Below, one piece after another: positions 1 to 7,521 of a DNA stretch of 64,000 bases. The DNA is taken from contig CAAGIW010000022.1 of the NCBI GenBank assembly GCA_900770025.1, positions 11,363-75,362 on the forward strand, given 5' to 3'. Source of the stretch: an uncultured Prevotella sp. (GTDB lineage: Bacteria; Bacteroidota; Bacteroidia; Bacteroidales; Bacteroidaceae). The notes under the pieces are model-generated. The model was not told the origin of the DNA. It saw only the letters and a list, made by a program, of their open reading frames with translations, and made no database searches. How positions within the stretch are numbered: the first letter of the stretch is position 1; every line of letters starts with the position of its first letter. Both the position numbers and the translations under genes were made by a program.

Positions 1-33
1 ACATTCTTCATCAAAAAACACCCTCCATCGCAC

Positions 34-67
34 TGAATATTTATGCAAAACACTGCATAAATATGCA
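34..67. promoter_or_regulatory. Tandem ARG-box-like palindromes
   Basis: Two 14 bp AT-rich sites, TGAATATTTATGCA (34-47) and TGCATAAATATGCA (54-67), lie with centres 20 bp apart. The second is a perfect palindrome. Together they also form an 11 bp inverted repeat (37-47 and 54-64) with a 6 nt spacer. Paired 14-18 bp sites at about two helical turns are the arrangement used by the arginine repressor ArgR. The regulated gene would lie left of the window. Assignment to ArgR is inference from sequence similarity only. Confidence 0.4.
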
Positions 68-308
68 AAAACAGCCTCTAAAACGGCCTTTTTCGCGCAT
101 GTCAAATGTTAAATTCTTCGCCAATATTTAAATCTATTTCACATTCTACGAATGATGAGTAACTGTTCTCGAATGCTTTTTTACGAGAGAATAGATTTCT
201 GTTTTCTTGATTATTCCGCGCTGTAAGTGCGTGCTGCTTGCCGTATTCAACGAACAGTTACAGTGATGATTGAAAAGCAGATTGCATTGAGAGAAAAGAA
301 ACACGGGG
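68..308. other. Intergenic stretch, no gene seen
   Basis: No convincing coding frame. It holds a 10 bp inverted repeat, GTAACTGTTC (159-168) and GAACAGTTAC (252-261), whose 83 nt spacing makes a terminator unlikely. It lies downstream of the leftward ATPase gene, for which no clear intrinsic terminator is visible. Confidence 0.4.
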
Positions 309-1907
309 CTATTCACATGTATAGTCAAAGTCGTTCACCGTTCCTGTCTCCGACGAGAAACTGATGCCCACCTTATATATCTTGCGCCTGTCTGCCGCAT
401 AAGGCTGCGCATAACCCTTTTCTTCTATCTGTTTCAAGGCAGCCGCTGCCGTGGAATTCAGTTTGAACTCAAAAACATATACATAGTCGGGGCACTCCAG
501 TACGCAGTCGATACGTCCCTGACTCGTTTCTTTCTCCACATAAGTATTGTATCTGCCAAGCAACTGCATGATGAGATAGAACGTGTATTGGAAATGGCGC
601 TCACATTCCCGTTCATCTTGCTTGCGCTGGAAGCGATAGGAAATGTTGGCAAGGAAGGAGGTGAGCTGGAGTTTGAAAGTATCAAGATCGCCACCCTCCA
701 ACGAGTCGCTGACATTGTTGAGCCATGTTGACGTGCTTGCATTTCCAAAATAGTCGGATGACAGAGCCGTCATCATTCCGCCTCTCACCTCCTCATTCGG
801 GAAGTCGAGCAGATAAGTGTCGCGCCGGTGGTTGTAGCCCTTGATTGTGAGATAGCCACTCTGGTAGAGCATCGGCAAGGGCTTTTGCCTTGTAGCTTTG
901 TAATCCACAAACTCCTCCGCCGGATATTCCTTGCCCGCCAACTCATTTACGTTCTCCTGGTTGTCAGCCAAAAGGCGCATGAGATATGATGGGGTGCCGG
1001 TGGCAAACCAATAGTCACGAAAGTCCTTTTTCTGTAAGCAATTGAGAATACTGAAAGGATTGAATATATCTGTCTTATCTTTACTGAAATGATAACCGTC
1101 GTACTTGCGTTTCAGTTTCGCCACAGTCTCCTCTTCTGTCATGCCATTGGCCTCGCCAAGTTCCCTGATCTGTTCCTTGAACACCGAGAGAAGTTCGCTC
1201 AGGGTCACACCGCAGAGGGCATCATACTGACTGTCATAACTGATATCGTTCGGCTGATTGAATCCACTGAACACGCTGACCTGCGAGAATTTGGTGACAC
1301 CTGTCAACAGAACGAACTGAAGATGCCTGTCTGCAAGCTTGAACACGCTGTAGAATCCCTTGAGTATTTCGCGGTTGAAATCCTCAAGTGTCTGCACATT
1401 TCCTGATACTACAGGCGAAGGAGCCCCCGTGTTCATCACGTCAAGCAGGGGCTTGTCGTATTCATCTATCAAGACAACCGCACGCCGACCCGTCTTTTCG
1501 TGGGCCTTCTCAAAAACATACGCCAAGCGGTCTCCGTATGTATTGGCAAACTTGTCCTTGCCATATTTCTCTTCAGATTTTGCTACAAAGGTTTCAATGG
1601 CATCCTTGAGTTCCATCGGCGAGGTGAAGTTCTTGCCATTGAAGTCTAAGTGAAACACAGGATATACAGCCCACTCTTTTTCCAATGAGTCGATGGCCAG
1701 TCCGCGGAACAATTCCCTGCGCCCGAGAAAGTAGTTCTCTAACGTGGAGATGAGCAGACTCTTGCCGAAACGGCGTGGCCGACTGAGAAAATATATCTTC
1801 CCGTTGGCAACAAGGTTATACAACAACGCGGTCTTGTCAACATAGACAAACCCATCTTCCCTGATTTGTTCAAAGCTCTGTATTCCTATGGGGTACTTCA
1901 TACGCAT
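309..1907 (-). CDS. AAA-ATPase-like / PD-(D/E)XK nuclease superfamily protein
   Basis: A protein of 532 residues of the widespread Bacteroidales family that joins an N-terminal AAA-ATPase-like domain to a C-terminal PD-(D/E)XK nuclease-like domain. The N-terminus (MRMKYPIGIQSFEQI) is the family's usual opening. A Walker A-like RPRRFGKS follows at about residue 42-49, and a Walker B-like VVLIDEYDKP at about 145. Near the C-terminus, GRIDCVLE and VFEFKLN supply the D and ExK of a nuclease core. The frame is open upstream to 1955, but a good promoter (-7 TATCTTTG at 1930-1923) lies inside that extension, so translation must start at 1907 or the ATG at 1901. Cellular role is unknown for the family. 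It stands alone, divergent from the tRNA gene. Confidence 0.85.
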   Translation of the reverse strand: MRMKYPIGIQSFEQIREDGFVYVDKTALLYNLVANGKIYFLSRPRRFGKSLLISTLENYFLGRRELFRGLAIDSLEKEWAVYPVFHLDFNGKNFTSPMELKDAIETFVAKSEEKYGKDKFANTYGDRLAYVFEKAHEKTGRRAVVLIDEYDKPLLDVMNTGAPSPVVSGNVQTLEDFNREILKGFYSVFKLADRHLQFVLLTGVTKFSQVSVFSGFNQPNDISYDSQYDALCGVTLSELLSVFKEQIRELGEANGMTEEETVAKLKRKYDGYHFSKDKTDIFNPFSILNCLQKKDFRDYWFATGTPSYLMRLLADNQENVNELAGKEYPAEEFVDYKATRQKPLPMLYQSGYLTIKGYNHRRDTYLLDFPNEEVRGGMMTALSSDYFGNASTSTWLNNVSDSLEGGDLDTFKLQLTSFLANISYRFQRKQDERECERHFQYTFYLIMQLLGRYNTYVEKETSQGRIDCVLECPDYVYVFEFKLNSTAAAALKQIEEKGYAQPYAADRRKIYKVGISFSSETGTVNDFDYTCE

Positions 1908-1922
1908 ACTATTTTCACCATG

Positions 1923-1956
1923 CAAAGATAGCACAAATGAGTGTAAAAACACCAAA
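1923..1956 (-). promoter_or_regulatory. Promoter of the AAA-ATPase gene
   Basis: On the minus strand, TATCTTTG (1930-1923) fits the Bacteroidetes -7 consensus TAnnTTTG, with TTTG (1956-1953) 22 bp upstream as the -33 element. Initiation a few bases downstream would leave a leader of only about 5-12 nt before the ATG at 1907/1901. Confidence 0.6.
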
Positions 1957-2077
1957 CTTGTTTGAATTGTTTTTGCCGAGTGCAGCCTATACTATATAAA
2001 TATGTGCAGGCAGCATCGACACATGTGCTGCATGAGAAGACAATTTTGGGTCGCCAGAAGAAAAATATCTGAATAAG

Positions 2078-2109
2078 TTTGGTGGTTCAAAAATAAAACC
2101 ATACCTTTG
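2078..2109 (+). promoter_or_regulatory. Promoter of tRNA-Val
   Basis: TTTG (2078-2081), a 20 bp spacer, and TACCTTTG (2102-2109) match the Bacteroidetes sigma-ABfr promoter. The tRNA begins 20 bp after the -7 element. Confidence 0.8.
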
Positions 2110-2129
2110 CATCCACTTACAATAAGTAA

Positions 2130-2204
2130 GGGCGCTTAGCTCAGCTGGTTTAGAGCATCTGCCTTACAAGCAGAGGGTCGGGGGTTCGAATCCCTCAGCG
2201 CCCA
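2130..2204 (+). tRNA. tRNA-Val (anticodon TAC)
   Basis: A complete cloverleaf of 75 nt. The acceptor stem is GGGCGCT/AGCGCCC, the D arm GCTC/GAGC, the anticodon stem TCTGC/GCAGA with loop CTTACAA (anticodon TAC at 2165-2167, reads GTA), and the T loop TTCGAAT. The 3' CCA is not encoded (CTA follows the discriminator A). Confidence 0.97.
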
Positions 2205-2212
2205 CTATCCGA

Positions 2213-2247
2213 AAGAGACGGTTGCACGATGGCAGCCGTCTCTTTTT
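2213..2247 (+). terminator. Terminator after tRNA-Val
   Basis: The stem GAGACGG (2215-2221) / CCGTCTC (2236-2242), extended by two A-T pairs, is followed directly by five T residues (2243-2247). Confidence 0.85.
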
Positions 2248-2315
2248 GTCATGTCGTTCGCCCGATATTCATGCAAAAAAAATTGCAATAAATTTTCTAC
2301 AATCAAATTTTTTCA

Positions 2316-2323
2316 TACCTTTG
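2316..2323 (+). promoter_or_regulatory. -7 element of the B12 uptake/synthesis operon
   Basis: TACCTTTG fits TAnnTTTG and lies just before the cobalamin riboswitch, where a start near 2330 is expected. A clear -33 TTTG at the usual distance is not seen. Confidence 0.6.
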
Positions 2324-2331
2324 CACCGAGT

Positions 2332-2500
2332 TTTGGTTCACACGCCTCTCAGGGGGGCACGTGATTAAAAGGGAATCAGGTGAGAATCCTGGACAGACCC
2401 GCTGCTGTAATTCCAACAAAACCGTTGAAGCGAAATGCCACTGATGCCATGAGCATTGGGAAGGTGCTTGAACGAAGGAAAAGTCAGAAGACCTGCCAAG
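2332..2500 (+). promoter_or_regulatory. Cobalamin riboswitch 1
   Basis: The conserved pieces occur in the known order: GGGAATCAGGTGAGAATCC with ACAGACCCGC (about 2370-2402), CTGTAA (2405-2410), the B12-box GCCACTG (2437-2443), GGGAAGG (2458-2464) and AGTCAGAAGACCTGCC (2482-2497). It lies on the leader of the TonB receptor and B12 operon. By family knowledge, adenosylcobalamin binding shuts off the downstream genes. Confidence 0.95.
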
Positions 2501-2573
2501 AGGAACATAGTTTTGTAGTTTTCGGGGACTAAAACAGCAAAACAGCGTATAGGTTCATCCTCAAGGCCTTTGC

Positions 2574-2643
2574 CATGCCTTCCTTTGGATTTGCTTATTT
2601 GCCGGTTTGTCTGTCGTCCGCGACCAAAAGGAAATAAGGCATG
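2574..2643 (+). promoter_or_regulatory. Hairpin masking the btuB start codon
   Basis: CATGCCTT (2574-2581) is the exact reverse complement of AAGGCATG (2636-2643), which contains the ATG at 2641. The stem continues with CCTTTGG (2582-2588) against CCAAAAGG (2624-2631), with one bulged A and a 4 nt internal bulge. The purine-rich ribosome-binding region therefore sits inside the stem. This would be the expression platform of the riboswitch, acting on translation; that role is inference. Confidence 0.65.
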
Positions 2644-4821
2644 AAGACGAGGAAACTCTCTTTTACATTCATTGTTATATGCAGCATTGCCCTGCTACCG
2701 CTCTGTGCAGCGGCAGCCAGTGCAACACACCTTTCCACCGACACCGTTCTTCCCAACAGCAGCAAGCAGAAACATGTGAGGCTGAAGGACGTGCAGGTGC
2801 AGGGAACATCGGCTGTTAGGAAGGTGAAGCAGCAAGGCTATGCCGTGGATGCCATCAGCATCAAGCCCCAGCAGAACAAATTCACCACGCTGAAAGAGAT
2901 TGTGGACAGGAACGCCGGCGTGAAGGTGCGCCGCGAAGGCGGACTGGGTTCCAACTACGACCTGTCTGTCAGCGGCCTATCGGGCAACGCCATCAGATAC
3001 TTCATCGACGGCATCCCCATGGAGACGAGGGGCGAAGGCGTGAACTTAGACAACATTCCGCTCAACACTGTGGAGCGTGTGGAACTGTATAAGGGAGTGG
3101 TGCCCTCTTATTTAGGTACCGATGCATTGGGAGGCGCGGTGAACATCATCACCAAGCGCAACCAGCGCAACTATCTCGATGCCTCGTATGGCGGCGGTTC
3201 TTTCAACACCCACACGGCCGACATCAATGCACAGTTTGTCGTTCCGGGCACCAAGATAGCCATCCGCCCCACCCTGAGCCTCAACTCATCAGACAACGAC
3301 TACACCATGAAAGACGTGGAGGTGTGGAGCGAAGAAGAGAGCAAATATATCCTGACCGACAGGCGCAGGTTTCACGACAAGTATTTCTCGCTATACACCC
3401 AATTGGAGTTCAGGATTACAGATGTGCGGTGGGCCGACCTGCTTTCACTATCGGGAGCCTACACCAAGGTGGACAAGGACATACAGACGGGGGCCATGCA
3501 GAACAAGGTATATGGCAACGCAGAGCGACACGGACAATCCTATAATGTGGCACTGAGATATGCCAAGCAATGGAACAAGGTGAATACGCGCATAGACATA
3601 TCGCACACATGGGACCGCAGCGAAACGGTGGACACCACCTTCAGGAAATATGACTGGGACGGAACATGGATTGCCTCATCGGGCAACGAGATGAACAACA
3701 AGCCCAAGACAATAAGAATCTACAAGCGACCGCTCACGGTGGTCAACGCAGGAGTGGATTATGCACCCTTTGAAGGGCACCACCTTACGCTGAACTACAT
3801 GATGAACCGCAGGGGAAATGACCGCAGGGACGATGTGGACGAAGACTTTGAGCCCACCAACGATGTGGTGACCAAGCACATACTGTCGTTCGCCTACTCG
3901 CAGCAGATATTGGAAAACAGGATGCAGAACTTCGGCTTTGTGAAGACATACATCAACAACACCTCCATCAAACAGAAAGACAACAGCACCATCACCGGGG
4001 CCGACAAGATAGAAGACCAGGCCACCGACACCTACTGGGGAGCAGGAGTGGGCAGCAGATTCACCCTGTGCAAGTGGCTCTCGGTCAAGGCTTCCTACGA
4101 GCACAGCGTAAGACTTCCGCTCTCCATAGAACTGCTTGGCAACGGCACCACCATCTATCCCAACCTGACACTCAGCGCAGAACAAAGCAACAACTGCAAT
4201 GCCGGACTGTATGGCAGTTGGAACATGGGCGGCGGTCATATCCTCAGCTACGAGGCAAACGCCTACATCCGCCATGTGCTCAACTATATCAGGGCTACCG
4301 TATCGGAACGCGACGGCATGATGCAATACGTCAACGAGCCAGCCATCGACATCAAAGGCATCGACTTTGAACTGGACTACAGCTGGCGCCACGCACTGCA
4401 GATAAGGGTGAACGGCACCTACAACGACGCCCGCAACCTGAGAAAATACAAGAGCGACGGCAACCCCTCGGCCACCTACAAGAACAAAGTGCCCAACCAG
4501 CCATGGGTATATGGCAACATCGAGGGCTCTTACACCTTCAGGAATCTCACTGCATGGGAAGACAAACTGCAGATAGGCATCTCGCACCAATGGATACACT
4601 GGTACTTTCTGAACTGGGAAGCCTATGGAGCAGCCGCCTCGAAGGCACGCATACCCACTCAGAACATCACCGATGTTGACCTGACCTATTCCTGGAAACA
4701 GGAAAGATATAACATCTCGCTGTCGTGTCGCAACGTGTTCGACCTGCGTGCCTACGACAACTACATGCTGCAAAAGCCCGGCAGAGCCCTTTACATGAAA
4801 TTCAGAGTATTCATCAACTGA
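2641..4821 (+). CDS. btuB: TonB-dependent outer-membrane receptor, BtuB-like
   Basis: A receptor of 726 residues that should import cobalamin or another corrinoid across the outer membrane using TonB energy. It has a signal peptide (about residues 1-28, ending CAAAASA) and a plug domain at about 60-180 with typical motifs (GLSGNAIRYFIDG, NTVERVELYKG, GALGGAVNIITKR-like at about 160-178). A long beta-barrel follows, ending in the aromatic strand MKFRVFIN. It lacks the carboxypeptidase-like N-terminal domain of SusC proteins, as BtuB types do. It is the first gene after the cobalamin riboswitch, and its ATG lies in the predicted masking hairpin. A lipoprotein gene follows 16 bp later. The corrinoid ligand is inferred from context; iron chelates would be the alternative. 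Confidence 0.88.
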   Translation: MKTRKLSFTFIVICSIALLPLCAAAASATHLSTDTVLPNSSKQKHVRLKDVQVQGTSAVRKVKQQGYAVDAISIKPQQNKFTTLKEIVDRNAGVKVRREGGLGSNYDLSVSGLSGNAIRYFIDGIPMETRGEGVNLDNIPLNTVERVELYKGVVPSYLGTDALGGAVNIITKRNQRNYLDASYGGGSFNTHTADINAQFVVPGTKIAIRPTLSLNSSDNDYTMKDVEVWSEEESKYILTDRRRFHDKYFSLYTQLEFRITDVRWADLLSLSGAYTKVDKDIQTGAMQNKVYGNAERHGQSYNVALRYAKQWNKVNTRIDISHTWDRSETVDTTFRKYDWDGTWIASSGNEMNNKPKTIRIYKRPLTVVNAGVDYAPFEGHHLTLNYMMNRRGNDRRDDVDEDFEPTNDVVTKHILSFAYSQQILENRMQNFGFVKTYINNTSIKQKDNSTITGADKIEDQATDTYWGAGVGSRFTLCKWLSVKASYEHSVRLPLSIELLGNGTTIYPNLTLSAEQSNNCNAGLYGSWNMGGGHILSYEANAYIRHVLNYIRATVSERDGMMQYVNEPAIDIKGIDFELDYSWRHALQIRVNGTYNDARNLRKYKSDGNPSATYKNKVPNQPWVYGNIEGSYTFRNLTAWEDKLQIGISHQWIHWYFLNWEAYGAAASKARIPTQNITDVDLTYSWKQERYNISLSCRNVFDLRAYDNYMLQKPGRALYMKFRVFIN

Positions 4822-4837
4822 CATAAAAAACAACATC

Positions 4838-6169
4838 ATGAAAAAACTTGAATTGACTTTTCTGGCACTGACAGCCTTGTTGTTCTCTGCCACATTCACC
4901 GCGTGTTCAAACGACAGTGACCCTGAACCAGATACAAATCAGGGACAAAATCAGGGTCAGGACCAGGGACAAGATTCAGAAACATCCACAGACTACCACT
5001 TTGACCTGTGGGTGGCATTGGACAAACATGGCGGCATGGGTCGCGATGTGCAGACCTTGGTGAGAAGCATGGACAACTTAGAGGCAGGACAAGCCCAAAT
5101 CAACTTTGAGGGAACAGGCACCGAGGTGAACTCAATCCTCTCTATGGAGACCATCGTGAAAGGCGAGTATTACTATCAGGTACCGGTATCTGCCGACCGT
5201 TTCAGCAAATACACCATCAAGGATAACCAAATCAATGTGGTGAAAGAGCGCAGGTTCCAGACCAACACCTACGCCTGCCGCAAATACACGCACGCATGGC
5301 TCAACGACAACACGCTGCTCATCGTCTCGGCCAAAGGCAACTACAAGTCACTGCAATGGACCAAACTGAACACCGATGACATGAGCATCATCAGCGAAGG
5401 AGACCTCGGCATCGAACTCCCCACGCAATATGATGAGACCGCAGGAAAAGCCTCTTACTTCACCACATCGGGCATTCTGGTGTATCGACAGGCCGACAAC
5501 AAACTCTTCTACTTCTATCACGGCAAGAACAAGGTATCGGGTACAGAGAAGATACCCGTCACCCCCATGCACATCGCCGTTATCAACCCAAGCACCATGG
5601 CAGTGGAAAAAGACACGCCCTGCGGCATCTATGGAATGCAGACCGTGGGCACCGCCTACGGAGAACTGTTGCAGAAGAGCACTTTCATATCCGACAACAA
5701 CGACCTGTATATCACCTGCTTCGCCACGGAAGACAGTGGAGAGAAGAGTTATCTGATGAAGATTCCCGCAGGAGCCACAGACTTTGACTACAACTACAAT
5801 GGTTTCCCCGTGGGCGGCAAACTGCTGGCCGTGGAGTATCTGGGCGGCAACAAGATGGTGGCATACGCACGCAACGACGCCATGGGCACGGGCATCGATG
5901 ACTTCAGCCACTACTACATCGTTATCGACATATCCACAACAGAATACACACGGCTGAGCTACAACGGCAGTGCCTTGGGATATAGCAGCGGACGCTTCTC
6001 ATCCAGAATGGCACAGGCCGACGGCAAAGCATTCATCGGTATTGACGAAGAGAACAAAAATCCGCAAATCTATATCTATGACTCAAAGACCGGTGAGACC
6101 GTCAAGGGAGCCGAGATGGCAACAGGCTATTACTTTGAACAAATCAGAGTGGTTAAGAACACAAAATAG
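4838..6169 (+). CDS. DUF4374-like outer-membrane lipoprotein, candidate B12-capture protein
   Basis: A lipoprotein of 443 residues. The signal peptide ends in a lipobox with Cys at about residue 23 (FTACSND), and a low-complexity Gln/Gly/Asp linker (about 30-48) precedes the folded part. The body has repeating beta-rich segments (for example LNDNTLLIVSAKGN and YFTTSGILVYRQ), consistent with a beta-propeller, and resembles the DUF4374 family often found beside TonB receptors. It lies 16 bp after btuB under the same riboswitch. In Bacteroides, surface lipoproteins such as BtuG bind B12 and hand it to BtuB. A similar role here is inference from position; no sequence kinship to BtuG is claimed. 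Confidence 0.75.
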   Translation: MKKLELTFLALTALLFSATFTACSNDSDPEPDTNQGQNQGQDQGQDSETSTDYHFDLWVALDKHGGMGRDVQTLVRSMDNLEAGQAQINFEGTGTEVNSILSMETIVKGEYYYQVPVSADRFSKYTIKDNQINVVKERRFQTNTYACRKYTHAWLNDNTLLIVSAKGNYKSLQWTKLNTDDMSIISEGDLGIELPTQYDETAGKASYFTTSGILVYRQADNKLFYFYHGKNKVSGTEKIPVTPMHIAVINPSTMAVEKDTPCGIYGMQTVGTAYGELLQKSTFISDNNDLYITCFATEDSGEKSYLMKIPAGATDFDYNYNGFPVGGKLLAVEYLGGNKMVAYARNDAMGTGIDDFSHYYIVIDISTTEYTRLSYNGSALGYSSGRFSSRMAQADGKAFIGIDEENKNPQIYIYDSKTGETVKGAEMATGYYFEQIRVVKNTK

Positions 6170-6189
6170 AATTATCTTTCTCACTTTTC

Positions 6190-6227
6190 GGGGACATGCT
6201 GGATTGGCGATAATTTGGCATGTCCCC
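6190..6227 (+). terminator. Strong hairpin after the DUF4374-like gene
   Basis: GGGGACATGC (6190-6199) pairs perfectly with GCATGTCCCC (6218-6227) around an 18 nt loop. No T-run follows, so this may be a partial terminator or a 3' mRNA stabiliser rather than a full stop. It separates the receptor/lipoprotein pair from the transporter and biosynthesis genes. Confidence 0.45.
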
Positions 6228-6299
6228 TCAGATGTTTAATCCCACTGAAGAGGAAACAAAGTACAAAACCAATGCGGCGTGAAAGAGAGATGAAAAAAA

Positions 6300-6330
6300 T
6301 TGGCTGTTCAGCAAATTATGAGTAACTTTG
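6300..6330 (+). promoter_or_regulatory. Internal promoter before btuF
   Basis: TTGG (6300-6303), a 19 bp spacer and TAACTTTG (6323-6330) match the Bacteroidetes promoter. It would start transcripts near 6336, giving the transporter and cbi genes a start independent of riboswitch 1. Confidence 0.6.
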
Positions 6331-6375
6331 GGCTCTGATACGCCGACAATAACAATCAAGACAAAAACTCGACCG

Positions 6376-7521
6376 ATGAAGATTTCAAGAATCCTATACC
6401 TCATCATGATGGTTTGCCTTGCCTCGTGCGGAAACAAGCGCAACAACGCCACCGCCAACGGAGCTGTGCGCACACTGGGCGACACCATCCATACAATAGC
6501 TCCCAAGTACGCCAAAGGATTTGAGGTGAAATACACGGAGAGCGGCATGGTGCTGTTAGACATACACGATCCGGAAAACAACGAGAAGGAGTCGTTCCAC
6601 TACGCCCTGTGCCCTGCATCGCACACAGCCGAGGTGCCACAGGGATATACCCGCATCAACATCCCCGTGAAAAGCGTTGTCTGCATGACTTCGCTGCAGT
6701 TGTCCAACTTCATCAAACTCGGTGCCACCAACCGTGTGGTGGGCATCACCAACACACGCCACCTGCACAACGCCACCATCAACCAGCAACTGAAGGAGGG
6801 AAAGACACACAAGATAGGCATAGAGGGCAATTTTGACAATGAAGTAATCATGTCGCTCAATCCAGAGCTTATTCTCATCTCGCCTTTCAAGCGAGGCGGC
6901 TACGATGCCATCAGAAACACCGGCGTGACCCTGATGCCTCATCTTGGCTACAAGGAACTGACGCCCTTGGGACAAGCGGAATGGATCAAGGTGATGGGAC
7001 TGCTCATCGGTGAAGAAGCCAGCGCCAACAAGATTTATGCAGGTATTGAGAAAAGATACAACGAACTGAAAGCCATGGTTGACACTGTGACGGTGCGCCC
7101 CACCGTGTTCAGCGGAGAGATGCGCAGTGGCAACTGGTATGCCGTGGGTGGAAAGAGTTTTCTTGCACAGATGTTCAGGGATGCCGGTGCCGAATATTTT
7201 CTGAAAGACAACACAGAATCAGGAGGAGTGACATTAGATTACGAGACCGTGTATTCTCAGGCTGTGCACGCACGCTATTGGCGCATTGTGAATAGTTATG
7301 CAGGCGAGTTTGACTACAATATTCTGGAAGCACAGGACAAGCGCTACACCGACTTCGACGCATGGAAAAACCACGGCGTGATATACTGCAATATGAAGCA
7401 GGTGCCTTTCTACGAATCCATGCCAGTGGAACCCGAAGTGATACTCGCCGACCTGATTCATGTGTTCCATCCGGAGATTCTTCCACAACACAAGCCCATC
7501 TACTACCGCTTGCTGAAATGA
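6376..7521 (+). CDS. btuF: Corrinoid ABC transporter substrate-binding lipoprotein, BtuF-like
   Basis: A periplasmic-binding protein of 381 residues, tethered by a lipid: the signal peptide ends LASCGN, with Cys at about residue 18. It has the BtuF/FhuD-type fold signature, with an N-lobe motif (KSVVCMTSLQLSNFIKLG...RVVGITN) and a core NPELILISPF at about residue 170. It should deliver the corrinoid from the outer-membrane receptor to the permease encoded next. Start 6376 is chosen because an in-frame upstream extension would overlap the promoter at 6300-6330. The gene overlaps btuC by 4 bp (ATGA). The substrate could in principle be a metal chelate; the B12 genes on both sides favour cobalamin or cobinamide. 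Confidence 0.85.
   Translation: MKISRILYLIMMVCLASCGNKRNNATANGAVRTLGDTIHTIAPKYAKGFEVKYTESGMVLLDIHDPENNEKESFHYALCPASHTAEVPQGYTRINIPVKSVVCMTSLQLSNFIKLGATNRVVGITNTRHLHNATINQQLKEGKTHKIGIEGNFDNEVIMSLNPELILISPFKRGGYDAIRNTGVTLMPHLGYKELTPLGQAEWIKVMGLLIGEEASANKIYAGIEKRYNELKAMVDTVTVRPTVFSGEMRSGNWYAVGGKSFLAQMFRDAGAEYFLKDNTESGGVTLDYETVYSQAVHARYWRIVNSYAGEFDYNILEAQDKRYTDFDAWKNHGVIYCNMKQVPFYESMPVEPEVILADLIHVFHPEILPQHKPIYYRLLK

Noticed and set aside
3676..4899. A 407-residue open frame antisense to btuB
   Set aside because: It is the shadow of a GC-biased third position in btuB; composition is low in complexity for a real protein (Val/His rich).
7362..7517. N-terminal extension of btuC by 52 codons
   Set aside because: It lies entirely within btuF; the ATG at 7518 gives the ATGA overlap and the expected hydrophobic N-terminus.
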